NCBI RefSeq assembly: GCF_021654135.1
Contig: NZ_JAKGSD010000030.1
Span: forward strand, 1-56,010
From: Amycolatopsis tucumanensis
GTDB taxonomy: Bacteria > Actinomycetota > Actinomycetes > Mycobacteriales > Pseudonocardiaceae
Reading direction: 5' to 3'
DNA length: 56,010 nucleotides
The notes under the pieces are model-generated. The model made no database searches, had not been told where the DNA came from, and saw only the letters and a list, made by a program, of their open reading frames with translations. This document shows, in pieces, positions 30,201-38,082 of the stretch. Both the position numbers and the translations under genes were made by a program. Numbering within the stretch: the first letter of the stretch is position 1; the number at the start of each line of letters is the position of its first letter.

Positions 30201-30509
30201 GTGCCACCAGCTGGCAAGGGGTGCTTGATTTCGGGAGTGCCGGGGCATCGCCTCCTTCTGTTGACCGCAATACGGGGATGACGGGTGGTCTCGGCTGCAG
30301 CCGGGCGCAGGGAGCCAAGTCGGCCCCGGATGGCGCTCAATCAGCGCGATGGGCGCACGTCGCGGAAGCTACGAGATGGCGCTCAATCGGCGCGATGGGT
30401 GCACGTCGCGGAAGCTCCGAGATGGCGCCCAATCAGCGCGATGGGTGCACGATTTCGCGGGAGTGCCGGGGCACCACCGGCTTGAGGTCCGCGAGACGGG
30501 AGCTGGCGC
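30097..30509. other. Gene-free repeat-rich stretch after soxR
   Basis: No ORF here has a start signal or sensible composition. It contains the 24-bp array, a 21-23 bp sequence GATTTCGGGAGTGCCGGGGCA present at 30227-30247 and, with a 2-bp insertion, at 30451-30473, and the 46-bp array listed below. Confidence 0.7.
30329..30462. repeat. 46-bp tandem repeat, three units
   Basis: Units 30329-30374, 30375-30420 and 30421-~30462 start GATGGCGCTCAATCAGCGCG and end with CGCGGAAGCTACGA. Each contains a potential small hairpin GCGCT-CAATC-AGCGC (30333-30347 in unit 1), imperfect in units 2 and 3. Confidence 0.85.
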
Positions 30510-30848
30510 TCAAGTCGGCGAGCCGCGGGCTCGCCCGGGAGCGTCAGGCCTGCCCCACATCGAGCAGGGCCTCGTCGAGCCGCGGCGGACTCCGGCGCAT
30601 GGTGGGGGCGTGCCGGAGCTCGTCGCGGCTCCGAGGGCGGCCGGCACTCCGCAGTCGCAGTTCACGGCGCGTCTTCGGAACATCCGGTCGATCGCGACCA
30701 CGCCTGGGGCACGCAAGCCGCGCCAGCGTCGCGTCCACCGCAGCGTGCCGTCGCAGCCGAAATCGGCCAGCAGGCGGCTCACGTAGCAGCTCAGGCATTC
30801 CCGTTCCTGCGGCTCGGTCCACAGGTCGAGCAGGCCGGCGTTCGTCAT
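30510..30848 (-). CDS. DUF2695-like small cysteine-rich protein
   Basis: This 112-aa protein begins MTNAGLLDLWTEPQERECLSC. ECLSCYVSRLL, CDGTLRWTRRW and RRRAVNCDCGV form the cysteine pattern of DUF2695 proteins, and CAGVRRGSTRPCSMW near the end suggests a further pair. AAGGAGG lies six bases before the ATG. The residues between CDCGV and CAGVRR look irregular, so a compensated frameshift there is possible. It is divergent from kptA with 93 bp between them. Function unknown; a metal-binding role is inference. Confidence 0.65.
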   Translation of the reverse strand: MTNAGLLDLWTEPQERECLSCYVSRLLADFGCDGTLRWTRRWRGLRAPGVVAIDRMFRRRAVNCDCGVPAALGAATSSGTPPPCAGVRRGSTRPCSMWGRPDAPGRARGSPT

Positions 30849-30941
30849 CGGACCCTCCTTCGGTTCGTGCTCTCTGACTACCAGCGGCCTCCGACAAAAA
30901 CCTTGCGCCGCCTCACCCGATCGTGCGCAACTGGAAACAAC

Positions 30942-31487
30942 ATGGACGAAAGAACGATCATCCGGGTGTCCAAGCGGCTGTCCCGGCACCTGCGGCACGA
31001 GCCCGGCGCGATCGGGCTGGCCCTCGGCCCCGGCGGCTGGGTCCCGGTCACCGAACTGCTCGCCGCGCTCGCCCGCCACGGGCTGCCGCTCTCCCGGGCC
31101 CAACTCGACGAAGTCGTGGCGGGCAACGACAAGCGCCGCTTCGCCTTCGACGAGACCGGGACGCTCATCCGGGCCAGCCAGGGGCACAGCGTGGACGTCG
31201 ACCTCGGCCTGCCGGACACCGACCCGCCCGCCACCCTTTTCCACGGCACCGCCGAACGGTTCCTGCCCGCCATCCTCCGCGAGGGCCTGCGCCCGCGCTC
31301 CCGCCACGACGTGCACCTTTCGAGCGACACCGAGACCGCCGTCCGCGTCGGCTCCCGGCACGGCAAACCCGTCGTGCTGGTCGTCGACGCAGCCGGAATG
31401 ACCCGCGACGGCCACCGCTTCCAGGTGAGCGCGAACGGCGTCTGGCTCACCCGTGCGGTGCCTCCGCAGTACCTGAGCCGTCACTGA
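30942..31487 (+). CDS. kptA: RNA 2'-phosphotransferase, Tpt1/KptA family
   Basis: This 181-aa enzyme would transfer a 2'-phosphate from RNA to NAD+, giving ADP-ribose 1''-2''-cyclic phosphate. Motifs are SRHLRHEPG (14-22), GNDKRRFAFD (61-70), ASQGHSVDVD (78-87), LFHGT (99-103), RHDVHLS (121-127) and NGVWLT (165-170), all expected for the family. The ATG at 30942 starts exactly at the conserved N-terminus. Bacteria lack the eukaryotic tRNA splicing that makes 2'-phosphates, so its substrate here is unknown. Confidence 0.93.
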   Translation: MDERTIIRVSKRLSRHLRHEPGAIGLALGPGGWVPVTELLAALARHGLPLSRAQLDEVVAGNDKRRFAFDETGTLIRASQGHSVDVDLGLPDTDPPATLFHGTAERFLPAILREGLRPRSRHDVHLSSDTETAVRVGSRHGKPVVLVVDAAGMTRDGHRFQVSANGVWLTRAVPPQYLSRH

Positions 31488-31504
31488 CCGATCACAATGA
31501 ACGG

Positions 31505-31930
31505 GTGCGGATCAGGCCAGCCGATGTCACCGACGCCGTAGCCGTCTACACCCTGCTGGACCAGTCCGCCGGCGGACAACCACGGCGGGCGGCGTTCGAC
31601 CACCACTACGAGCAGCTCATCGCGGCGATGACCTACGACGACACCGACTTCCTGGTGGCCGACACCGACGGCGAGGTCGTCGGCTACGTGCTGGCCGCCC
31701 GGGTCCTGTCGCTGCACGCCGGCGGCCCGGTCAGCCACCTGCTGGAACTCGTGGTCGCGCAGGCGCATCGACGGCAGGGCATCGGCGCGATGCTCGTCGA
31801 CGCGGTCGTCCGGCGGGCGCGGCGCGCGGGGGCCGTCGAAGTGCACGTCATCGCCAGGCACATCCCCGGCTACTTCGAGCGGCTGGGCTTCGCCGAGACC
31901 GCGACCTGCCTGACGCTGCCGCTCTCCTGA
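31505..31930 (+). CDS. GNAT family N-acetyltransferase
   Basis: This 141-aa protein starts at a GTG 17 bp after kptA and is probably cotranscribed with it. MRIRPADVTDAVAVYTLL is a typical GNAT start; LVVAQAHRRQGIGAMLVD near residue 78 holds the acetyl-CoA loop RRQGIG; GYFERLGFAE is the C-terminal block. Substrate unknown. Confidence 0.88.
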   Translation: MRIRPADVTDAVAVYTLLDQSAGGQPRRAAFDHHYEQLIAAMTYDDTDFLVADTDGEVVGYVLAARVLSLHAGGPVSHLLELVVAQAHRRQGIGAMLVDAVVRRARRAGAVEVHVIARHIPGYFERLGFAETATCLTLPLS

Positions 31931-31931
31931 A

Positions 31932-32504
31932 TCAACCGCGCCGGCGGGGCCTGCCGAGCAGCTTGCGCCCCACCTCGAGCAGCGACTCGCGCAGGGTGTC
32001 GTCGTCGTAGTGCGCCAGGTCGGGCGAACCGCCGGCCAGCGCGATCCCCGCGACGGCGGCGTGCGCGGCGACCACCCGCGCCGGATCGGGATCGGGGCCG
32101 GTCAGGATCGTCATCATCCCGACCATGCAGCTCTCCTTGCCGAAGAAGTGCTTCTCCAGCGCCCGCGCAACCCCGGGGTCGCTGGAGAACAACGCGACCA
32201 GCGCCCGGTGCCGCACCACGAGGTCCACGAACCCGGCCAGCATGTGGTCGATACGCGCGCCCGGCCTGCGCTCCCGCTCCGCCTCCCCGACGATCGACTC
32301 CAGCTCGCGCAGCCCGGGCTCGACCACGGCTTCGGTGATCTCGTCCTTCGTCTTGAAGTGGTAGTACACCGCGGCCTTCGTGACGCCGAGCTCGTCGGCG
32401 ATCATCTGCAGCGACGTGCCCTCGACCCCGTGCGCGGTGAACAGCCGCAATGCCGTGGCGAGCAGGCGGGTGCGGGTGTCTTCGTGTCCGGCCACGGCTG
32501 CCAT
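31932..32504 (-). CDS. TetR family repressor, likely of the adjacent MMPL transporter
   Basis: In this 190-aa protein the HTH spans about 13-56 (ATALRLFTAHGVEGTSLQMIADELGVTKAAVYYHF). The ligand-binding part resembles other TetR proteins paired with efflux genes. It is divergent from the MMPL gene. The 184-bp gap holds three related palindromic sites, so autoregulation and repression of the transporter are likely. Confidence 0.9.
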   Translation of the reverse strand: MAAVAGHEDTRTRLLATALRLFTAHGVEGTSLQMIADELGVTKAAVYYHFKTKDEITEAVVEPGLRELESIVGEAERERRPGARIDHMLAGFVDLVVRHRALVALFSSDPGVARALEKHFFGKESCMVGMMTILTGPDPDPARVVAAHAAVAGIALAGGSPDLAHYDDDTLRESLLEVGRKLLGRPRRRG

Positions 32505-32575
32505 CGACTGGTGAACCTCCTCGTCAGCAGCCGAAGAGTACGCGACCCGAAATCCTCCGGCAAACGTTTGAGGCG

Positions 32576-32638
32576 CTAGCCGTGCGGCTAGTCACACACT
32601 AGCCGATCGGCTTGGAGCTCCACTTGCCGATCGGCTAG
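32576..32638. promoter_or_regulatory. Cluster of three related palindromes between TetR and MMPL genes
   Basis: Site 1 CTAGCCGTGCGGCTAG (32576-32591), site 2 CTAGCCGATCGGCT (32599-32612) and site 3 TGCCGATCGGCTAG (32625-32638) share CTAGCCG/CGGC half-sites. Sites 2 and 3 are inverted with respect to each other. Centre spacings are about 22 and 26 bp. The perfect palindrome CAAACGTTTG lies nearby at 32561-32570. The layout suits cooperative binding of TetR dimers. Confidence 0.7.
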
Positions 32639-32688
32639 CTTGAGTATCACCGGATCGGATGTCACTCGACTGAATTGGAGCCGAGTAC

Positions 32689-34866
32689 GTGGCCACCCTG
32701 CTCTACCGCCTAGCCCGGTTTTCGTTCCGCCGGCGCTGGCTCGTCGCGAGCGTCTGGACGGCGGTTCTGCTCGTCTTGGGCGGCGGCGCGCTGACGCTGT
32801 CCGGCCAGATGTCGAACTCGGTGACCATCCCGGGCACCGAGGCGCAGCAGGCCATCGACCACCTCAAGGACAAGTTCCCACAGGCAGCGGCAGGCAACGC
32901 GACCGCGCGCGTGGCGATCGAGGCGCCGGACGGACAGGCGCTCACCGACCCGGCCGCCCGCGCGACCGTCGAGGAGATGGTCGGCAAGATCAAGACCGCG
33001 CCCGGTGTCGCGATGGTCGCCGACCCGTACCAGGCCAAGACGATCTCCGCGGACGGCCGCATCGCCATGGCCCAGGTGAGCTACAAGGCCCCGGCCCCCG
33101 AGGTGACCGACAGTGACCGCGAAGCGCTCAAGTCAACCGCCGACGCGGCGAAGAGCGCCGGTTTCACCGTCGAATTCGGCGGTGACGCGATCCAGGGCGT
33201 GCCCGCCACGGAGGCCACCGAGGGCATCGGCGTGATCGTCGCGGCCATCGTCCTGGCGATCACCTTCGGCTCGATCGTCGCCGCCGGGCTGCCCCTGCTG
33301 ACCGCCCTCATCGGCGTCGGTGTCGGCATGGCCGGCGTGATGACCGTGTCCGGGTTCGTCGACCTGAACTCCAACACCCCGATCCTCGCGCTGATGCTCG
33401 GCCTCGCCGTCGGCATCGACTACGCGTTGTTCATCGTCTCCCGCTACCGGCACGAGCTGGCCGAGGGGCACGATCCGGAACTGGCCGCCGGGCGCGCGGT
33501 CGGCACCGCGGGTTCCGCCGTGGTGTTCGCCGGCCTGACGGTGATCATCGCCCTGGTCGGGCTCACCGTCGTGGGCATCCCGATCCTCGGCCAGATGGGC
33601 GTCGCGGCCGCCGGGACCGTCGCCGTCGCGGTCCTCATCGCCCTGTCGCTGCTGCCCGCGCTGCTCGGCTTCGCCGGCCGCAAGGTCGTCGGCAAACACG
33701 CCCGTCCGAAGCAGAACGGCAAGCCCGCGATGGGCGAGCGCTGGGCCCGGTACGTCGGACGGCACCGCGTCCCGGTGCTGGTGACCGCGGTGGTCGGCCT
33801 GCTCGTCGTCGCGATCCCGGCGCTGAGCATGCAGCTCGGCCTGCCCACCGACGCCACCGCCGCGCCCGAGTCGACCCAGCGCAAGGCCTACGACCTGATC
33901 AGCAAGGGCTTCGGCGAGGGCACCAACGGCCCGCTGATCGTCGTCATCGACTCCGCCGACGCGCCCGACCCGCGCCTGGCCGCCACCGAGGCCACCGACT
34001 CGATCTCGCGCCTGCCGGACGTCGCCGCGGTGACGCAGGCGCAGTTCAACGCCGAGGGTGACACCGCGCTGGTCACCGTGATCCCGAAGAGCGGCCCGAG
34101 CAGCGAGGCGACCGAGCAGCTCGTCGGGAGCATCCGCGACCAGTCCGACCGCCTGTCCGGGGCCACCGGCGCGAAGCTGTCGGTGACCGGTCAGACGGCG
34201 CTGCAGATCGACGTGTCGGAGAAGCTGGCCGGCGCGATGCTGCCCTACCTCGGCCTCATCGTCGGGCTCGCGTTCCTGCTGCTGATGCTGGTGTTCCGGT
34301 CGATCATCGTGCCGCTGAAGGCGACGCTGGGCTTCCTCGGCTCGGTCGTGGCGACCTTCGGCGCGGTGGTCGCGGTGTTCCAGTGGGGCTGGCTCACCGA
34401 CCTGCTCGGCGTCGACTCGACCGGCCCGATCATGAGCATGCTGCCGATCCTGCTGATCGGCGTGCTGTTCGGCCTCGCGATGGACTACCAGGTGTTCCTG
34501 GTGACCCGGATGCGCGAGGACTACGTGCACGGCGCGGACGCCCGCGACGCCGTGGTGAGCGGGTTCAAGCACGGCGCCCGGGTCGTGGTCGCGGCCGCGC
34601 TGATCATGATCAGCGTGTTCGCCGGGTTCATCGCGGCCGAGCTGTCGCTGATCCAGTCGATCGGGTTCGCGCTGGCGTTCGGCGTCCTGGTGGACGCGTT
34701 CGTGGTGCGCATGACGATCGTGCCCGCGGTGATGTCGCTGCTCGGCAAGCACGCGTGGTGGCTGCCGAAGTGGCTGCACCGCGCGCTGCCGAACGTCGAC
34801 GTGGAGGGCGAGAGCCTCGCCAAGCACCTCGACGAGCGCCGTGAACTGGAAGGCGCGCGGAGCTAG
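32689..34866 (+). CDS. MMPL/RND-type membrane transporter
   Basis: This 725-aa protein has about twelve membrane segments in two repeats. Each repeat has one segment, then a large extracytoplasmic loop (about 45-160 and 385-510), then five segments. Signatures are the GLAVGIDYALFIVSRYRHE and GLAMDYQVFLVTRMRED motifs with proton-relay Asp/Tyr residues. MMPL proteins export lipids or drugs using the proton gradient. Substrate unknown. GTG start with GGAG 11 bases upstream. Its 3' end overlaps the small his-operon membrane gene by 4 bp, convergent. Confidence 0.94.
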   Translation: MATLLYRLARFSFRRRWLVASVWTAVLLVLGGGALTLSGQMSNSVTIPGTEAQQAIDHLKDKFPQAAAGNATARVAIEAPDGQALTDPAARATVEEMVGKIKTAPGVAMVADPYQAKTISADGRIAMAQVSYKAPAPEVTDSDREALKSTADAAKSAGFTVEFGGDAIQGVPATEATEGIGVIVAAIVLAITFGSIVAAGLPLLTALIGVGVGMAGVMTVSGFVDLNSNTPILALMLGLAVGIDYALFIVSRYRHELAEGHDPELAAGRAVGTAGSAVVFAGLTVIIALVGLTVVGIPILGQMGVAAAGTVAVAVLIALSLLPALLGFAGRKVVGKHARPKQNGKPAMGERWARYVGRHRVPVLVTAVVGLLVVAIPALSMQLGLPTDATAAPESTQRKAYDLISKGFGEGTNGPLIVVIDSADAPDPRLAATEATDSISRLPDVAAVTQAQFNAEGDTALVTVIPKSGPSSEATEQLVGSIRDQSDRLSGATGAKLSVTGQTALQIDVSEKLAGAMLPYLGLIVGLAFLLLMLVFRSIIVPLKATLGFLGSVVATFGAVVAVFQWGWLTDLLGVDSTGPIMSMLPILLIGVLFGLAMDYQVFLVTRMREDYVHGADARDAVVSGFKHGARVVVAAALIMISVFAGFIAAELSLIQSIGFALAFGVLVDAFVVRMTIVPAVMSLLGKHAWWLPKWLHRALPNVDVEGESLAKHLDERRELEGARS

Positions 34867-35021
34867 GAAACCAGCCAGGCGATCGCGCCGCCGACGGCCA
34901 AGAGTGCCGCGACCAGCAACAGCATCGCGAGCACCTTGGCCGTCTTCCACGTGCTGTACACGCCGCCGACCAGGAAGCCGCCGAGCGCCAGCAGCAGCAC
35001 GGCGACCAGTTCCTTGCTCAC
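34863..35021 (-). CDS. Small two-segment membrane protein coupled to hisB
   Basis: A GTG at 35021 overlaps the hisB stop (GTGA) and opens a 52-aa frame, MSKELVAVLLLALGGFLVGG then YSTWKTAKVLAMLLLVAALL, with two hydrophobic segments around a basic turn. Coupling to hisB supports it as real. Function unknown. In this position relatives continue with hisH. Confidence 0.65.
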   Translation of the reverse strand: MSKELVAVLLLALGGFLVGGVYSTWKTAKVLAMLLLVAALLAVGGAIAWLVS

Positions 35022-35617
35022 AGGACACCCTTCGTCGACGGGATGCCGCCGGCGCGCGGGTCCGGCTCGGTGGCCGCCCGCAGCGCACGCGCGACGGCCT
35101 TGTACTGGGCCTCGGCGATGTGGTGCGGGTCGCGGCCGTGGATGACGCGGACGTGCAGCGCGATCTGCGCGTGGAACGACAGCGAGTCGAACACGTGCCT
35201 GGTCAGCACGAACGGGTAGTTGCCGCCGATGGTGAACGTGTTGAACTGCTCCGGCTCGCCGACGTGCACGCAGTACGGGCGGCCGGACACGTCGATCGCG
35301 GCGTGCGCGAGCGTCTCGTCCATCGGGATCCACGCGTCGCCGAAGCGGCGGATGCCCGACTTGTCGCCCAGCGCCTGGCGGATCGCCTGGCCCAGCACGA
35401 TCGCGGTGTCCTCGACCGTGTGGTGCGCGTCGATCTCGATGTCGCCGGTCGCGTCGACCTTCAGGTCGAGCGAGCCGTGCACGCCGAACGAGTTGAGCAT
35501 GTGGTCGTAGAACGGGACCCCGGTGGACACCTCCACCTGCCCGGTGCCGTCCAGGTCGACCACCACCGTGATCGAGGACTCCTTCGTGGTCCGGGAAACC
35601 TTGCCGACGCGGCTCAC
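35018..35617 (-). CDS. hisB: Imidazoleglycerol-phosphate dehydratase
   Basis: The 199-aa manganese enzyme dehydrates IGP. The duplicated metal motifs HHTVEDTAIVLGQ near residue 65 and DPHHIAEAQYKAVARAL near 164, with FYDHMLNSFGVHG near 36, are diagnostic. It is monofunctional, without the phosphatase domain of enterobacterial HisB. It overlaps hisC by 4 bp and the next small gene by 4 bp. Confidence 0.97.
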   Translation of the reverse strand: MSRVGKVSRTTKESSITVVVDLDGTGQVEVSTGVPFYDHMLNSFGVHGSLDLKVDATGDIEIDAHHTVEDTAIVLGQAIRQALGDKSGIRRFGDAWIPMDETLAHAAIDVSGRPYCVHVGEPEQFNTFTIGGNYPFVLTRHVFDSLSFHAQIALHVRVIHGRDPHHIAEAQYKAVARALRAATEPDPRAGGIPSTKGVL

Positions 35618-36711
35618 CGCGGGACCTCCTTGCTCGCCGCCAGGAAGGCGTCGTTCTCCTCCGGGGTGCCGACGGTCACCCGCAGGTGACCCTCGATGCC
35701 GACGTCACGGATCAGCACCCCGTTGTCCACGTAGGCCTGCCAGCTCGCCCGCGCGTCGGCGAAGCGGCCGAACAGGATGAAGTTGGCGTCGCTGGGCACC
35801 GGCGTGAAGCCGAGGCCCAGCAGACCCTCGACGACACGCTCGCGCTCGGCGGCGAGCTTGGCGACCGAGGCCAGCGTCTCGTCCGCGTGCCGCAGCGCCG
35901 CCCGCGCGGCCGCCTGCGTCAGCACCGACAGGTGGTAGGGCAGGCGCACCAGCTGCAGCGCGTCGATCACCGCCGGGGCGGCCGCGAGGTAGCCGAGCCG
36001 CCCGCCGGCGAAGGCGAACGCCTTGCTCATCGTGCGCGACACGATCAGCTGCGCCGGGTAGGCCTCGATCAGCTCGACCGCGCTGCGCTGCGACGAGAAC
36101 TCCGCGTAGGCCTCGTCCACCACGACGATGCCCGGGGCGGCGCGCAACACCAGCTCCAGTTCGTCGAACGGGATCGAGCCGCCGGTCGGGTTGTTCGGGC
36201 TGGTCACGAACACGACGTCGGGCTTGCGCTCGGCGACGATCCGCGCGGCGGCCTCGGTGTCGAGCGTGAAGTCGTCCCGCCGGGGCGTCGCGACCCAGTC
36301 GGTGCGGGTGCCCGCCGCGATGATCGGGTGCATCGAGTACGACGGCTCGAAGCCGAGCGCGCTGCGGCCGGGACCCCCGAAGGCCTGCAGGATCTGCTGC
36401 AGCACCTCGTTGGACCCGTTGGCGGCCCACAGGTTCCGCTCGGTCAGCGGCACGCCCGTCGCGCCGGACAGGTACGCCGCGAGGTCCTGGCGCAGGGCGA
36501 TCGCGTCGCGGTCCGGGTAGCGGTGCAGGCCGGCGGCGGCCTCGCGGACGGCCTCGGTGACGTCGTCGACCAGGGCCTGCGGCGGCGGGTACGGGTTCTC
36601 GTTCGTGTTGAGCCGGATCGGGACGTCCAGCTGCGGGGCGCCGTAGGGGCTGCGGCCCCGCAGGTCCTCGCGCAGCGGCAGGTCCTCGAGACGGACGTCG
36701 TCGGAACTCAC
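35614..36711 (-). CDS. hisC: Histidinol-phosphate aminotransferase
   Basis: This 365-aa class II PLP aminotransferase has LNTNENPYPPP near residue 33, the active-site region SPNNPTGG, VDEAYAEF and the PLP-binding lysine in SRTMSKAFAFAGGRLGY. The GTG at 36711 overlaps the hisD stop (GTGA). Gene order hisD-hisC-hisB is the common one. Confidence 0.96.
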   Translation of the reverse strand: MSSDDVRLEDLPLREDLRGRSPYGAPQLDVPIRLNTNENPYPPPQALVDDVTEAVREAAAGLHRYPDRDAIALRQDLAAYLSGATGVPLTERNLWAANGSNEVLQQILQAFGGPGRSALGFEPSYSMHPIIAAGTRTDWVATPRRDDFTLDTEAAARIVAERKPDVVFVTSPNNPTGGSIPFDELELVLRAAPGIVVVDEAYAEFSSQRSAVELIEAYPAQLIVSRTMSKAFAFAGGRLGYLAAAPAVIDALQLVRLPYHLSVLTQAAARAALRHADETLASVAKLAAERERVVEGLLGLGFTPVPSDANFILFGRFADARASWQAYVDNGVLIRDVGIEGHLRVTVGTPEENDAFLAASKEVPR

Positions 36712-38033
36712 TCGGCTCCTCCCGGGAAGCGGGCGGTGACCGCTTCCCCGTGTGCGGGCAGGTCTTCGGCGTTGGCGAGCGCGACGACCTTGCCGGCCAC
36801 CTCGCGCAGCGCCTCCTCGCTGTAGTCGATGACGTGGATGCCGCGCAGGAAGCTCTGCACGGACAGCCCCGACGAATGGCGCGCGTAACCGCCGGTGGGC
36901 AGCACGTGGTTCGACCCCGCGCAGTAGTCGCCGAGCGAGACCGGCGCGTACGGGCCGACGAACACCGCGCCGGCGTTGCGCACGCGGGCGGCGACGGCCC
37001 GCGCGTCGGCCGTCTGGATCTCCAGGTGCTCGGCCGCGTAGGCGTCCACCACCCGCAGACCCTCGTCCACAGTGGACACCAGCACGGTGCCGGACTGCTT
37101 GCCGTGCAACGCCTCGCCGATGCGCTCGGTGTGCTTGGTGGCGGCGACGCGGCCGGCCAGCTCCCGGTCCACGGCGTCGGCCAGCTCCTCCGACGTGGTG
37201 ACCAGCACGCTCGCGGCGAGCGGGTCGTGCTCGGCTTGGCTCACCAGGTCGGCCGCCACGTGCACCGGGTTGGCCGTCTCGTCGGCCAGGATCGCGATCT
37301 CCGTCGGCCCCGCCTCGGAGTCGATGCCGATCAGGCCGCGCAGCAGGCGCTTGGCGGCGGTCAGGTAGATGTTGCCGGGGCCGGTCACCAGGTCGACCGG
37401 GACCAGCTCGGCGCCGTCGGTGTCGGTGCCGCCGTGGGCCATCAGCGCCACGGCCTGCGCGCCGCCGACCGCCCACACCTCGTCCACGCCCAGCAGCGCG
37501 GCGGCGGCCAGGATCGTCGGGTGCGGCCTGCCGCCGAACTCGGCCTGCGGCGGCGAGCACAGCACCAGCGAGCCGACGCCCGCGACCTGTGCCGGGACGA
37601 CGTTCATCACCACGCTCGACGGGTAGACCGCGAGCCCGCCGGGGGCGTAGAGGCCGACGCGCTCGACCGGCACCCAGCGCTCGGTGACCGTGCCACCGTC
37701 GGCGACCGTCGTGGTCACGTCGGCCCGCCGCTGGTCGGCGTGCACCTTGCGGGCGCGCTCGATGGCCTCCTCCAGCGCGGCGCGCACCGCCGGGTCCAGC
37801 GTGGTCAGCGCGGCCTCGATCTCCGCGCGCGGCACGCGGACGCTCGCCGGGCGCACGCGGTCGAACCGCTCGGTGTACTCCAGGACCGCCTCGACCCCGC
37901 GCTCGCGGACCGCCTCGACCACCGGGCGGACCTGATGCAGCGCCGCGTCCACGTCGATCTCGGCACGCGGGAGCGTGGCTCGGAGTTCGGTGGCGGACAG
38001 CACGCGTCCACGCAGGTCGATGCGGTTCAACAT
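36708..38033 (-). CDS. hisD: Histidinol dehydrogenase
   Basis: This 441-aa zinc, NAD-dependent enzyme performs the last two steps of His synthesis. Blocks are ERVGLYAPGGLAVYPSSVVM near residue 120, DLVTGPGNIY, AGPTEIAILAD, SQAEHDP and the C-terminal GSNHVLPTGGYARHSSGLS. First gene of the his operon. On its strand TACCCT (38045-38040) lies seven bases before the ATG, suggesting a very short leader. It is divergent from the nitrilase gene. Confidence 0.97.
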   Translation of the reverse strand: MLNRIDLRGRVLSATELRATLPRAEIDVDAALHQVRPVVEAVRERGVEAVLEYTERFDRVRPASVRVPRAEIEAALTTLDPAVRAALEEAIERARKVHADQRRADVTTTVADGGTVTERWVPVERVGLYAPGGLAVYPSSVVMNVVPAQVAGVGSLVLCSPPQAEFGGRPHPTILAAAALLGVDEVWAVGGAQAVALMAHGGTDTDGAELVPVDLVTGPGNIYLTAAKRLLRGLIGIDSEAGPTEIAILADETANPVHVAADLVSQAEHDPLAASVLVTTSEELADAVDRELAGRVAATKHTERIGEALHGKQSGTVLVSTVDEGLRVVDAYAAEHLEIQTADARAVAARVRNAGAVFVGPYAPVSLGDYCAGSNHVLPTGGYARHSSGLSVQSFLRGIHVIDYSEEALREVAGKVVALANAEDLPAHGEAVTARFPGGAE

Positions 38034-38082
38034 GGGTCTAGGGTACGAGTTGGAACGTTGACGACGACCAGGGAGGTAGCCC

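Noticed and set aside
27279..30281. A 1000-codon plus-strand frame through the repeat field and transketolase genes
   Set aside because: It is low complexity in the repeats and antisense to two well-supported genes; no start signal.
27500..30470. Considered the repeat fields as CRISPR arrays
   Set aside because: Units are directly adjacent without unique spacers, and there are no cas genes.
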